This document shows positions 49,178 through 57,824 of a DNA stretch of 64,000 bases, in pieces. The position numbers and the translations under genes are program-made. How positions within the stretch are numbered: the first letter of the stretch is position 1; each line of letters begins with the position of its first letter. The DNA is taken from the NCBI GenBank assembly GCA_035293985.1, contig DATGLS010000054.1, positions 83,304-147,303 of the forward strand, given 5' to 3'. The notes beneath the pieces are model-generated. The model ran no database searches, was not told the DNA's origin, and saw only the letters and a program-made list of their open reading frames with translations. This DNA comes from JAVDCA01 sp035293985. GTDB lineage: Bacteria > Pseudomonadota > Alphaproteobacteria > Rhizobiales > Xanthobacteraceae.

Positions 49178-50665
49178 ATGCAATCTTCTGACGTGCTGGT
49201 GGTCGGCAAAGGCAACGCGGCGCTGTGTGCGGCGCTCGCGGCGCGCGAGGCGGGCGCGCAGGTGACGATGCTGGAAGCGGCATCGCGCGAGGAGGCGGGG
49301 GGCAACAGCGCGTTCGCGGGCGGGGTGATGCGGTTCGCGTTCGCGACCGTCGACGAGCTCAAGCGCGTCACCGAGCTCTCCGACGACGAGATCGCGACCA
49401 GCGACTTCGGCACCAACACCGAGCAGGAGTATTTCGACGATCTCTTCCGCCTCACCAGCTTTCGCACCGACCCGGCGCTGAGCGAGATCCTCGTCACCCG
49501 CAGCCAGGACACGATGGCGTGGCTGCGCACCCAAGGCGTGCGCTTCGTGCCGAACTACGGCCGCCAAGCCGCGATGGTCGACGGCAAGCGGCGTTTCTTC
49601 GGCCGGCTGCCGATCGAGGTGTCGGGCGGCGGCGCCGGGCTCGTGGCGTTCCTCGACCGCGCGGCCGAGAAGGCCGGCATCGAGGTGAGCTACGAGACCC
49701 GCGCGGTGTCGCTGATCTACGACGGCGAGCGGGTCACGGGTGTGCGGGCGAAAAAGAACGGCCGCATGGCGGATTTTTCCGCGCGCAGCATCGTGCTCGC
49801 CTGCGGCGGCTTCGAGGCCAATCCGGAATGGCGCGCGCGCTATCTCGGGCCCGGCTGGGAGCTCGCGAAAGTGCGCGGCACGCGCTTCAATGTCGGCGAC
49901 GGGCTGCGCATGGCGCTCGACATCGGCGCGCAGCCGTGCGGCAACTGGTCGGGCTGCCACGCGACCGGCTGGGACCGCTACGCGCCGGAGTTCGGCGACA
50001 AGAGCATCGGCGACCAGTTCCAGAAGCACAGCTACATCTTCGGCCTGCTGATCAATGCGCAGGGCAAGCGCTTCGTCGACGAGGGGCTCGACTTCCACTC
50101 GTTCACCTACGCGAAGTACGGCGGCGAGGTCTTGAAGCAACCAGGGCAATTCGCCTGGCAGGTGTTCGACGCCAAGGCGAAGCCGCTGCTGCGCCCTGAG
50201 TACCGCATGAAGCGGATGACCAAGGTCACGGCCGACACGCTGGAGGATTTGGCGCCGAAGCTCGAAGGCGTCGACGCGAAGACGTTCCTCGCCACCGTGC
50301 GCGCCTTCAACGAGGCGGTGATGACCGAGGTGCCGTTCGATCATACGGTCAAGGACGGCCGCGGCACGCGCGGGCTCGAGCCGCCGAAGACGAACTGGGC
50401 GCAGCGGCTCGACACGCCGCCGTTCGAGGCCTACGCGACGACGTGCGGCGTGACCTTCACGTTCGGCGGCGTGCGCATCGCGCCCGCGAGCGGGCAGGTG
50501 GTCGACGTGGTCGGCGCGCCGATCGGCGGGCTGTATGCGGCTGGCGAGATGGTCGGCGGGCTGTTCTACTTCAACTATCCAAGCGGCACCGGCTTGGTGT
50601 CGGGCGCGGTGTTCGGCAGGATGGCGGGGACGAGTGCGGCGGCCGCCGCGACGGGCAATGCGTAG
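49178..50665 (+). CDS. tcuA: FAD-dependent tricarballylate dehydrogenase-like protein
   Basis: A 495-residue flavoprotein of the succinate dehydrogenase/fumarate reductase type. The FAD-binding entry is DVLVVGKGNAALCAALAARE, followed by GGNSAFAGGVMRFAF, VACGGFEANPEWRARYLG and the C-terminal GLYAAGEMVGGLFYFNYPSG. This set is characteristic of TcuA, which oxidises tricarballylate to cis-aconitate. tcuB (electron transfer) is not adjacent, so substrate specificity should be taken as likely rather than proven. AGGAAG precedes the ATG. The neighbouring MmgE/PrpD protein could act on the aconitate-like product. Confidence 0.88.
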   Translation: MQSSDVLVVGKGNAALCAALAAREAGAQVTMLEAASREEAGGNSAFAGGVMRFAFATVDELKRVTELSDDEIATSDFGTNTEQEYFDDLFRLTSFRTDPALSEILVTRSQDTMAWLRTQGVRFVPNYGRQAAMVDGKRRFFGRLPIEVSGGGAGLVAFLDRAAEKAGIEVSYETRAVSLIYDGERVTGVRAKKNGRMADFSARSIVLACGGFEANPEWRARYLGPGWELAKVRGTRFNVGDGLRMALDIGAQPCGNWSGCHATGWDRYAPEFGDKSIGDQFQKHSYIFGLLINAQGKRFVDEGLDFHSFTYAKYGGEVLKQPGQFAWQVFDAKAKPLLRPEYRMKRMTKVTADTLEDLAPKLEGVDAKTFLATVRAFNEAVMTEVPFDHTVKDGRGTRGLEPPKTNWAQRLDTPPFEAYATTCGVTFTFGGVRIAPASGQVVDVVGAPIGGLYAAGEMVGGLFYFNYPSGTGLVSGAVFGRMAGTSAAAAATGNA

Positions 50666-50689
50666 AGAGAGATATGATGTGAGGTGAGC

Positions 50690-50856
50690 ACGGTGTTTGC
50701 GCCCTCTCCCCCGCTTGCGGGGGAGAGCCGGAGAGGGGGCTCTCTCCGTGAATCCGGATTGGCGGATTAGGAGCAAGCGGCCCCCCCACCTCCGACCCCT
50801 CCCCGCCACGCGCTTCGCTCGCCGGGGAGGGGAGCGCAGACGGCGGTGCAAGCGGA
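50690..50856. repeat. CCCGCTTGCGGGGG hairpin plus GC-rich dispersed repeat
   Basis: CTCTCCCCCGCTTGCGGGGG and AGAGCCGGAGAGGGGG form one hairpin at about 50702-50740. Then AGGAGCAAGCGGCCCCCCCA, CCTCCGACCCCTCC, CGCGCTTCGCTCGCCGGGGA and GGGGAGCGCAGACGG give a copy of the family at 11374. It lies between tcuA and the MmgE/PrpD gene. Confidence 0.82.
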
Positions 50857-50868
50857 ACGGAGAAGAAG

Positions 50869-52248
50869 ATGCAGCTGGCGCAGGAACTGGCCTCCCGATC
50901 GGCGGCGTTGCGGTTCGAGGATCTGCCGCCGGAAGCCGTGCATTGGGCGAAGGTCGGAATCCTCGACACGCTCGGGGTGACCGTTGCGGGCAGCACCGAG
51001 CCGTGCGCACGCATCGTCGGCGAGGTCGCGGCGGGCGGTGGGGCGAGCCTCGTGCTCGGCACGGCGGCGCGCGCGAGCGCGCTCGACGCGGCGCTGATCA
51101 ACGGCACGGCGGCGCATGCGCTCGATTTCGACGACTGCAACAATACGCTCGGCGGCCATCCGTCGGCGCCGATCCTGCCGGCGTTGTTTGCCCTCGCAGA
51201 CGAGAAAGCGGTCGACGGGCGCGCTTTCATCGCGGCGTATGTCGCCGGGTTCGAGACCGAGTGCAAGCTCGCGCGCGGGGTCAACTTCCACCATTACACC
51301 AAGGGCTGGCACGCGACCGCGACGCTCGGCGTGCATGGCGCCGCGGCCGCGGCCTGCCACCTCATGGGCCTCGATGCGGCGCGCACCGCGACGGCGCTCG
51401 CGCTCGCGTCCTCGCTCGCCTCGGGCCTCAAGGCGAATTTCGGCACGATGACCAAGCCGCTGCATGTCGGCCACTGCGCCCGCAACGGCTTGTTCGCGGC
51501 GCTGCTCGCCGCGAAGGACTTCACCGCCAACGCGGGCGCGTTCGAGCACAGCCAGGGCTTCCTCGACGTGCTCAACGGGCCGGGCACCTACGACGTCGCC
51601 CGCATGCTCGACGGGTGGGGCGCGCCGTTCGACATCGTCACGCCGGGCATCGCGATCAAGCAGTATCCGTGCTGCGGCAGCACCCATCCGGCGCTCGATG
51701 TGATGCTCGATCTCGTGCGGACGCATGATTTGCGGCCCGACCAGGTCGCCCGCATCGACTGCTGGACGCATGCGCGCCGGCTCGAGCACACCAACCGCCC
51801 TGACCCGCAGGGCGACCTCGCGGCGAAGTTCAGCGTGCAGTATTGCGTGGCGCGCGCGCTGACGGATCGTACGATCCGCATCGACCATTTCGAAGGCGAG
51901 GCGTTTCGTGACCCGGCCGTGCGCGCGATCCTGCCGCGCGTCCATGCCGCCGCCTATACGGAGGCGCAGTTTCCGGCCGACAATCACTTCGGCGCCGAGG
52001 TGAAGGTGACGACCACCGACGGCCGGGTGGTGGCGGGCAAGATCGACGAGGCGCTCGGCCGCACCAGCGCCAATGCGCTGCCGATGGCGCGGCTGCGCGA
52101 GAAGTTCGCGAACTGCATCGGCCGCGTGCTGCCGGCGGCGCGGGCGCAGCCGCTCGCCGACATGATCGAGCGGCTCGATACGCTCGCCGACATGCGCGCG
52201 TTGAGCGCGCAGCTTGCGCCGGCGGTGGAGCAGCGGAAGCGCGCATAG
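50869..52248 (+). CDS. MmgE/PrpD family protein
   Basis: A 459-residue protein with DTLGVTVAGSTEPCARI, AALINGTAAHALDFDDCNNT (with the family's Asp-rich site), GWHATATLGVHGAAAAACHL, KPLHVGHCARNGLFAALLAA and IKQYPCCGSTHPALD. The family includes 2-methylcitrate dehydratase and cis-aconitate decarboxylase. Following a TcuA-like dehydrogenase that would make cis-aconitate, a dehydratase or decarboxylase acting on a related acid is plausible. GAACGGAGAAGAAG precedes the ATG. Confidence 0.9.
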   Translation: MQLAQELASRSAALRFEDLPPEAVHWAKVGILDTLGVTVAGSTEPCARIVGEVAAGGGASLVLGTAARASALDAALINGTAAHALDFDDCNNTLGGHPSAPILPALFALADEKAVDGRAFIAAYVAGFETECKLARGVNFHHYTKGWHATATLGVHGAAAAACHLMGLDAARTATALALASSLASGLKANFGTMTKPLHVGHCARNGLFAALLAAKDFTANAGAFEHSQGFLDVLNGPGTYDVARMLDGWGAPFDIVTPGIAIKQYPCCGSTHPALDVMLDLVRTHDLRPDQVARIDCWTHARRLEHTNRPDPQGDLAAKFSVQYCVARALTDRTIRIDHFEGEAFRDPAVRAILPRVHAAAYTEAQFPADNHFGAEVKVTTTDGRVVAGKIDEALGRTSANALPMARLREKFANCIGRVLPAARAQPLADMIERLDTLADMRALSAQLAPAVEQRKRA

Positions 52249-52361
52249 CGATCGTCCGTGATTTGCGCATGGTAGAACGCGGCGAGGGAGCGCTGGCAGG
52301 GTGCTCGCCTCGCGTGCTTAGCTGACGTTGCTTCGTCTACCGAAACCTGCTGAAAGCCCCC

Positions 52362-53516
52362 ATGACCAACACGCCCATTCTCTCCGACTATCGCCTGCGC
52401 ATGCCTGGCCCCGCGGCGGTGCCCGATCGTGTACGCGCGGCCGGCGCGCTGCCGATGATCTCGCATCGCGGGCCGGAATTTCGCGCCATCCTGGCCGAGG
52501 TGACGCAAGGCTTGCGCGCGCTCATCGGCACGGCGGGCGACGTATTCCTGCTCGGCATGTCGGGCACCGGCGGCATGGAGGCGGCGCTGGTCAACGTGCT
52601 CTCGGCGGGCGATGCGGTGCTGGTGGTCGAGAACGGGCAGTTCGGCGAGCGCTTCACGTCGATTGCCGGGCAGCTGCCGGTGACGGTCGAGCGCATGGTG
52701 GTGCCGTGGGGCGAGGCGCCGGACGCGGGCGAGATCGCGGCGCGCGTCGCCAGGAAGAATTTTCGCGCCGTCGTCGTCGTGCACAACGAGAGCGCCACCG
52801 GCGTCGTCGCCGATCTTGCCGCGATCGGCGCGGTCCTGCGCGGCAGCGACACGTTGCTCGTCGTCGACTCGGTCTCGGGCGTCGGCGGCGTCGAGATGCG
52901 CATGGACGAGTGGGGCGCCGACGTGGTGGTGACGGCCTCGCAGAAATCGCTGATGTGCCCGCCCGGGCTCGCGGCCGCGGCGGTGAACGCCAAGGCGATG
53001 CGGGTGATCGAGGCGGCGCACGGCATCCCGCGCTTCCTGCTCGACTTCCGCCGCGCCAAAAGCTCGCTCGCCAAGAACGAGACGCCGTTCACGCCGCCGG
53101 TGTCGCTGATCCTCGCGCTGCGCGAGGCGCTGCGCATGATCGAGGAGGAGGGGCGCGGCCGCGTGCTCGCGCGCCACGCGCGGCTCGCCGCGGCGCTGCG
53201 CGCCGGCTTCGAGGCGCTCGGGCTGCCGATGTTTCCGAAAGGCAATTTCTCCGCCACCGTGACGGTCGGGCGCGTGCCGGACGGGCTCGATGGCGGCACC
53301 ATCGTGCGGCACATGTATAATGAGTATCGCACCGTGATCGTGAGCCAGCGCACCAAGCTCGACAACCGCGTGGTGCGCATCGGGACGATGGGCGCGGTCG
53401 GCCCGGCGGATGTTCTCGGCGATCTCCATTTTCTCGAGCGCACGCTGCGCGATCTCGGCCGCGCGCCGGAGCCGGGCGCCGGCGTTGCGGCCGCGACGAA
53501 AGTCCTCGGCTCGTAG
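52362..53516 (+). CDS. Class V aminotransferase (alanine-glyoxylate/serine-pyruvate type)
   Basis: A 384-residue PLP enzyme with the N-terminal MPGPAAVPDRVR, FLLGMSGTGGMEAALVN, VVHNESATGVVADLAAIG, DSVSGVGGVEMRMDEWGAD and TASQKSLMCPPG, in which the Lys binds PLP. It belongs to the AGXT/SPT branch. The next genes encode a complete ABC importer, so its amino-group donor or acceptor may be brought in by that transporter. 2-aminoethylphosphonate is one possibility. It is separated from the importer by a repeat-filled spacer of about 155 bases. Confidence 0.9.
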   Translation: MTNTPILSDYRLRMPGPAAVPDRVRAAGALPMISHRGPEFRAILAEVTQGLRALIGTAGDVFLLGMSGTGGMEAALVNVLSAGDAVLVVENGQFGERFTSIAGQLPVTVERMVVPWGEAPDAGEIAARVARKNFRAVVVVHNESATGVVADLAAIGAVLRGSDTLLVVDSVSGVGGVEMRMDEWGADVVVTASQKSLMCPPGLAAAAVNAKAMRVIEAAHGIPRFLLDFRRAKSSLAKNETPFTPPVSLILALREALRMIEEEGRGRVLARHARLAAALRAGFEALGLPMFPKGNFSATVTVGRVPDGLDGGTIVRHMYNEYRTVIVSQRTKLDNRVVRIGTMGAVGPADVLGDLHFLERTLRDLGRAPEPGAGVAAATKVLGS

Positions 53517-53625
53517 GCTGGGCAAAATCGCCTGGCGAGCCCCCTCCGCGCTGGGCAGAGGCGGATTGGCGATTTCATCCACGCAGCGGACTTGGTGAGA
53601 TGCGCCTTTGCCCACTCTAGGAGTT
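53517..53625. repeat. GGGCAAAATCGCCTGG/GCCTTTGCCCAC repeat
   Basis: TGGGCAAAATCGCCTGGCGA and a distant GCGCCTTTGCCCACTC form the ends of a palindrome whose middle (GGCGGATTGGCGATTTCATC) is diverged. Related elements lie at 20130-20225, 59268-59365 and 59900-60002. Confidence 0.65.
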
Positions 53626-53672
53626 CGTATACCGTCTCGCCCTTCCCCAGGCCTCGCCATCGCGGAGGTACC

Positions 53673-54674
53673 ATGCCGGCCCGTCGCACACTCCTATTCA
53701 GCCTTGCCGCACTCGCGCTTGCGTCCGCAACGCCTGCGGCCGCGCAGCAGAAGCTCGTCGTCTACACGGCGAACGAGTCGAACCTCAATCACTTCATCTT
53801 CGATGCCTTCAGCAAGGAGACCGGCATTCAGGTCGAGCCGGTCGAGGCGGGCTCAGGTGTGCTGTTTCGCCGCATCGCGTCCGAGCGCGAGCATCCGCTC
53901 GGCGATATCGTGTGGGGCGTGAGCCGCGCGCTCTTGCGCGCCAGCAAGCCGCTGCTCGCGCCGTATGCGTCGCAGAACAAGGCGGCGACGCCGCCGGAAT
54001 TCCGCGATGCCGACGATGCGTGGATCGGCACCAACGTGCATCTGCTCGTCATCCTGCAGAACACCAAGCAGATCCCGGACAAGGACGGCCCGACCAGCTG
54101 GAGCGACCTGCTCGACCCGAAGTGGAAGGGCAAGATCTCGTTCACGGACCCGGCGAACTCGGGCTCCGCCTATTCGACGCTGACGATGCTCGATGAGCTG
54201 TGGGGGCCGGGCGACAAGGGCTGGGACAAGATCGGCCAGCTCCTCGCCAATACCAAGGTGCTCAATCGCTCGAGCCTCGTCTTCCAGGGCGTCGGCAACG
54301 GTGAATTCCCGCTCGGCATCTCGCTCGAGTACGCCGGGTACCTGTGGCAGAAGAACGGTGCGCCCGTGAAGGTGGTCTATCCGAAGGACGGCACCATCCC
54401 GCAGATGGAAGGCGTCGCCATCATCAAGGGCGGGCCGAACACGGAAGCGGCGAAGAAATTCGTCGACTACATCACGCGCAAGGACGTGCGCGAGGCGATC
54501 CTCGGCTTCGCCTATCGCCGCGCGGCGCGCACCGATCTCGACCTCGCCAAGCTGCCGGGCGGCATGCCGCAGCTGTCCGCGCTCAAGGTGCTGACCTACG
54601 ACGAGGACGAATGGGTGGCCAAGCGCGCCGAGACGATGAAGAAGATTCAGGACATCATCCGCAAGACGCGGTAA
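53673..54674 (+). CDS. ABC transporter periplasmic binding protein (FbpA/AEP-type)
   Basis: A 333-residue type II binding protein with a signal peptide (RTLLFSLAALALASATPAAA), KLVVYTANESNLNHFIFDAF, SKETGIQV, PANSGSAYSTLTML and VAIIKGGPNTEAAKKFVDYI. The family includes ferric-iron binding proteins and 2-aminoethylphosphonate-type binders. The paired tyrosines that ligate Fe3+ in FbpA are not obvious, so an organic phosphonate or polyamine-like ligand is as likely as iron. It heads an ATPase/permease operon. GGAGGTACC precedes the ATG. Confidence 0.9.
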   Translation: MPARRTLLFSLAALALASATPAAAQQKLVVYTANESNLNHFIFDAFSKETGIQVEPVEAGSGVLFRRIASEREHPLGDIVWGVSRALLRASKPLLAPYASQNKAATPPEFRDADDAWIGTNVHLLVILQNTKQIPDKDGPTSWSDLLDPKWKGKISFTDPANSGSAYSTLTMLDELWGPGDKGWDKIGQLLANTKVLNRSSLVFQGVGNGEFPLGISLEYAGYLWQKNGAPVKVVYPKDGTIPQMEGVAIIKGGPNTEAAKKFVDYITRKDVREAILGFAYRRAARTDLDLAKLPGGMPQLSALKVLTYDEDEWVAKRAETMKKIQDIIRKTR

Positions 54675-54682
54675 TGCGTTTC

Positions 54683-54787
54683 GTCATTGCGACGCGTGCG
54701 AAGCACGCCGAATCAATCTCGACCCGCAAGCGCATGACTCCGTGGGGTCGAGACTGCTTCGTCGCGCTGCGCGCCCCTCGCAATGAC
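54683..54787. repeat. TCAATCTCGACCCGC / GGGTCGAGACTGC palindromic repeat
   Basis: GTCATTGCGACGCGTGCGAA, then AATCAATCTCGACCCGCAAG, and in inverted form GTGGGGTCGAGACTGCTTCG and GCGCCCCTCGCAATGAC. This is a diverged copy of the element at 2528-2622, here inside an operon between the binding protein and the ATPase. Confidence 0.78.
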
Positions 54788-54813
54788 TGCGTCAACTTTG
54801 AACGGAGCCTCGC

Positions 54814-55878
54814 CTGACCGCGATCACCATAGACGGCGTCGCGCGCAGCTTTGCCGGCGTGAACGCCGTCGACCGCGTGTCGCTCGCCGTGCGCGACGGC
54901 GAGTTCTTCACCCTGCTCGGGCCATCGGGCTGCGGCAAGACCACGCTGTTGCGCATGGTGGCGGGCTTCTGCGAGCTCGACACGGGCCGCATCCTGTTCG
55001 GCGAGACGCGCATCGACACGCTGCCGCCGCATCGCCGCAACACCGGCATGGTGTTTCAGAACTACGCGGTGTTTCCCCACCTCACCGTCGGCGACAACGT
55101 CGCCTACGGGCTGCGCGCCCGCAAGGCAAAGGCCGGCGACATCCGCGTCCGTGTCGCGCGCGCGCTCGAGCTGGTGCAACTGCCCGGCTATGCGGAGCGC
55201 TGGCCGCATCAATTGTCGGGCGGCCAGCTGCAGCGCGTCGCCATCGCGCGCGCGGTCGCGATCGAGCCCGACGTGCTCCTGCTCGACGAGCCGCTGTCGA
55301 ACCTCGACGCGAAGCTGCGCGTCGACATGCGCGGCGAGATCCGCCGCCTGCAGAGGCTGCTCGGCATCACGGTGCTCTACGTCACCCACGATCAAGAGGA
55401 GGCGCTGGCAATCTCCGATCGGATCGCCGTGATGCGCGCCGGGCGGGTCGAGCAGGTGGCGGAACCGCGGGCGATCTACGAGCGGCCGCAGACGCCGTTC
55501 GTCGCGAGCTTCGTCGGCACGACGAATTTGATCGAGGGGGTCGTGACGGGGCGCGACGGGGAGTGGGTGGAGCTGGCCTTTGCGGGCGGGGTGATCCGCG
55601 CGATGAGCCGGAGCGGTGCGCCGGGGGACAAGGCGACGGTGTCGCTGCGGCCCGAGGCTTTGCGCGCGCTTTTGCCAGGCGAGGCCGCGCCGCGGGGTTG
55701 GGCGATGCTCGGCGGCAAGCTCGGCATGGTGGAGTATCTCGGGCCGGTGACGCGGTTCGCGGTGCTGCTTGCTGACGGGACCACGCTGCACCTGATGGCG
55801 CTGGCGCCGCCGGTCGCAGCCGAAGAGGTCAGCGTGGCATATGACCCGCGCAGCGTCGTGGCGGTGGGTGCACCATGA
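54814..55878 (+). CDS. ABC transporter ATP-binding protein
   Basis: A 354-residue ATPase with Walker A GPSGCGKTT at 36-44, signature LSGGQLQRVAIARA, Walker B VLLLDEPLSNLD and an H-loop in TVLYVTHDQEEAL, followed by a C-terminal TOBE-type regulatory domain. The frame has no ATG before residue 16. GTG at 54859 would delete the first beta strand. CTG at 54814 gives LTAITIDGVARSF, the standard N-terminus, and has GGAG seven bases before it. I therefore annotate an unusual CTG start. It energises the permease encoded after a repeat. Confidence 0.92.
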   Translation: MTAITIDGVARSFAGVNAVDRVSLAVRDGEFFTLLGPSGCGKTTLLRMVAGFCELDTGRILFGETRIDTLPPHRRNTGMVFQNYAVFPHLTVGDNVAYGLRARKAKAGDIRVRVARALELVQLPGYAERWPHQLSGGQLQRVAIARAVAIEPDVLLLDEPLSNLDAKLRVDMRGEIRRLQRLLGITVLYVTHDQEEALAISDRIAVMRAGRVEQVAEPRAIYERPQTPFVASFVGTTNLIEGVVTGRDGEWVELAFAGGVIRAMSRSGAPGDKATVSLRPEALRALLPGEAAPRGWAMLGGKLGMVEYLGPVTRFAVLLADGTTLHLMALAPPVAAEEVSVAYDPRSVVAVGAP

Positions 55879-55904
55879 GCTACGCTTTCTTTGATCTTGG
55901 TACG

Positions 55905-56037
55905 GCGGTTGCGCCTCCTCCTTCGCTTGCGGGGGAGGGCGGCGAGGGGGCTCGCGACGCCAGGAGGGGAGCAAGCGGAGCGAGCGCCTTTTCCGTCTCT
56001 CCCCTGCAGACGGGGGAGAGGGCGCAAGCACCGATCC
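55905..56037. repeat. GC-rich repeat inserted between ATPase and permease
   Basis: CCTCCTCCTTCGCTTGCGGG followed by GGAGGGCGGCGAGGGGGCTC, then AGGAGGGGAGCAAGCGGAGC and CTCTCCCCTGCAGACGGGGG. It resembles the hairpin family at 50702. An ATG overlapping the ATPase stop (ATGA at 55875) opens a short frame that runs into this repeat. Confidence 0.75.
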
Positions 56038-56047
56038 GCTTCGGCAA

Positions 56048-57712
56048 GTGGCTCCCGTGAGATCCTTTCTCTCCCGCCGCCTCTTTCCACTCACGATCGG
56101 CGCGATCGCCGTCGTGTTTCTCGGTCTCTTCTTTCTTCTGCCGGTGCTCAAGGTGTTCGGCGCCAGCGTCCTCGATGGCACCGGCGCCCATTTCACCCTG
56201 AAGAACTACGCCGACATGCTGACCGACCCGTTCTACCTCACGGGCCTCGGCAACAGCCTGATGATCGCGGCGGCGGCGGCGGCGCTCACCGTCGTGGTCG
56301 GGGTGCCGTTCGCGTTCTGCCTGGCGCGGCTGCCGATCGGCGCCAAGGCGGTGCTGCTCGCGCTCGCGGCGCTGCCGCTGGTGCTGCCGTCGTTCGTGTC
56401 GGCTTATGCGCTGGTGCTGATGTTCGGCCGCGCCGGCATCGTCACCGGCTGGCTGCATGCGATCGGCATCCCGTTTCGCTCGATCTACGGCGCGCCCGGC
56501 ATGATCGCGGTCTATGTGCTCACACTTTATCCTTATGTGGTGATGCCGACGATCGCGGCGTTCAGGGCAGTCGACGTGTCGATGGAGGAGGCGGCGCAAA
56601 ACCTCGGCGCGCCGCCGGCGCGCATGCTGCGCACCGTGATGCTGCCGCTGGTGATGCCGTCGATCCTCGCCGGCGCGCTGCTCGTCTTCATCGAGGCATT
56701 GGAGAACTTCGGCGTGCCGTTCGTGCTGGCCGAGGATCGCCCGATCCTCTCGCTCGAGGCCTACAAGCTGTTCGTCGGCGAGACCTCGGACAACCCGGCC
56801 TCGGCCGGCGTGCTCGGCATGGTGCTGATCGTCTGCACCGTGATCGCGCTCCTGGTGCAGCGCGCCGTGCTGGCGCGGCGCGGCTATGCGACCACGGCGC
56901 GGCGCGCCGCGCCGCTGCTGACCGCGCGGCCGCTGCTGCGCTTCGCTGCCGCGGTCTGGTGCTGGCTCTTGGTCGGCGCCGCGCTGGTCCCGTTCGCGGC
57001 CGTGATCGTGATCTCGCTGATGAAATTCCAGGGCCCGGTGATGTATCCGGCCTTCTCGCTGGGCAATTTCGCCCAGCTGTTCGGCCAGTCCTACCGCCCG
57101 CTCGGCAACACACTGCTGCTGTCGACGCTCGCGGCTGCCGGCGCACTCGCGATCGGCATCCCGATCGGGTACGTGGTGACGCGGTTCCGCTCGCGCCTCA
57201 CCGGCACGATCGACATCATCGCGACGTCGCCGTTCGCGGTAGCCGGCACCGTGCTCGGCATCGGTCTCGTGCTCAGCTTCGGCGGTGGTTGGCTCGTCCT
57301 CACCGGCAGCGCCACGATCATGGTCATCGCCTATATGGTGCGCAAGCTGCCGTTCTCGGTGCGCTCGGCCGGCGCGATCCTGCGCCAGCTCGACCCGAGC
57401 CTGGAGGAGGCCTCGGTCAATCTCGGCGTGCCGCCGGCGCTGACGTTCGCGCGCATCACGCTGCCGCTGATGCTCGGCGGGATCGTGGGCAGCTTCGTGC
57501 TGAGCTTCGTCACCGTCGCCTCGGAGCTGAGCTCGACCGTGGTGCTCTACTCCGGCCCGTGGATGACCATGACGGTGGTGATGTTCCAGGCGCTCGAGGG
57601 CACCAGCGCCGGCGTCGCCGCCGCCGCCGCGACGGTGCTGATCGTGTGCACCGTGGTGCCGGTCGCCCTGGTCTATCGGATATTGCGGCGGCGGGAGTTG
57701 AATATGGTGTAA
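56048..57712 (+). CDS. ABC transporter permease, FbpB-type duplicated
   Basis: A 554-residue inner-membrane protein of about twelve transmembrane segments, made of two homologous halves. Each half carries an EAA loop: EEAAQNLGAPPARML near 180 and EEASVNLGVPPALTF near 455. This FbpB-like duplicated permease pairs with the ATPase and binding protein upstream. The start is GTG at 56048 or 56057; neither has a good ribosome binding site, and the natural start may have been displaced by the repeat just upstream. Confidence 0.9.
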   Translation: MAPVRSFLSRRLFPLTIGAIAVVFLGLFFLLPVLKVFGASVLDGTGAHFTLKNYADMLTDPFYLTGLGNSLMIAAAAAALTVVVGVPFAFCLARLPIGAKAVLLALAALPLVLPSFVSAYALVLMFGRAGIVTGWLHAIGIPFRSIYGAPGMIAVYVLTLYPYVVMPTIAAFRAVDVSMEEAAQNLGAPPARMLRTVMLPLVMPSILAGALLVFIEALENFGVPFVLAEDRPILSLEAYKLFVGETSDNPASAGVLGMVLIVCTVIALLVQRAVLARRGYATTARRAAPLLTARPLLRFAAAVWCWLLVGAALVPFAAVIVISLMKFQGPVMYPAFSLGNFAQLFGQSYRPLGNTLLLSTLAAAGALAIGIPIGYVVTRFRSRLTGTIDIIATSPFAVAGTVLGIGLVLSFGGGWLVLTGSATIMVIAYMVRKLPFSVRSAGAILRQLDPSLEEASVNLGVPPALTFARITLPLMLGGIVGSFVLSFVTVASELSSTVVLYSGPWMTMTVVMFQALEGTSAGVAAAAATVLIVCTVVPVALVYRILRRRELNMV

Positions 57713-57717
57713 GGAAT

Positions 57718-57815
57718 GCCGTCACGCCCGCGAATGCGTCGCGAATAGGGGCATCCACGTCATTCTTTCGGCGAGAGCCGCACGACGTGCATGGCCGGAC
57801 AAGCCCGGCCATGGC
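57718..57815. repeat. CGTCACGCCCGCGAATGCG/CCGGCCATGG palindromic repeat
   Basis: CCGTCACGCCCGCGAATGCG, GGGGCATCCACGTCATTC, then CACGACGTGCATGGCCGG and ACAAGCCCGGCCATGGCG. It is a hybrid of the CGTCATGGCC family, placed between convergent genes. Confidence 0.75.
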
Positions 57816-57824
57816 GAAGGGTGG

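Noticed and set aside
53673..54674. Ferric iron-binding protein FbpA as a firm call
   Set aside because: The overall family fits, but the paired Tyr ligands typical of iron binders are not evident, so iron specificity was not claimed.
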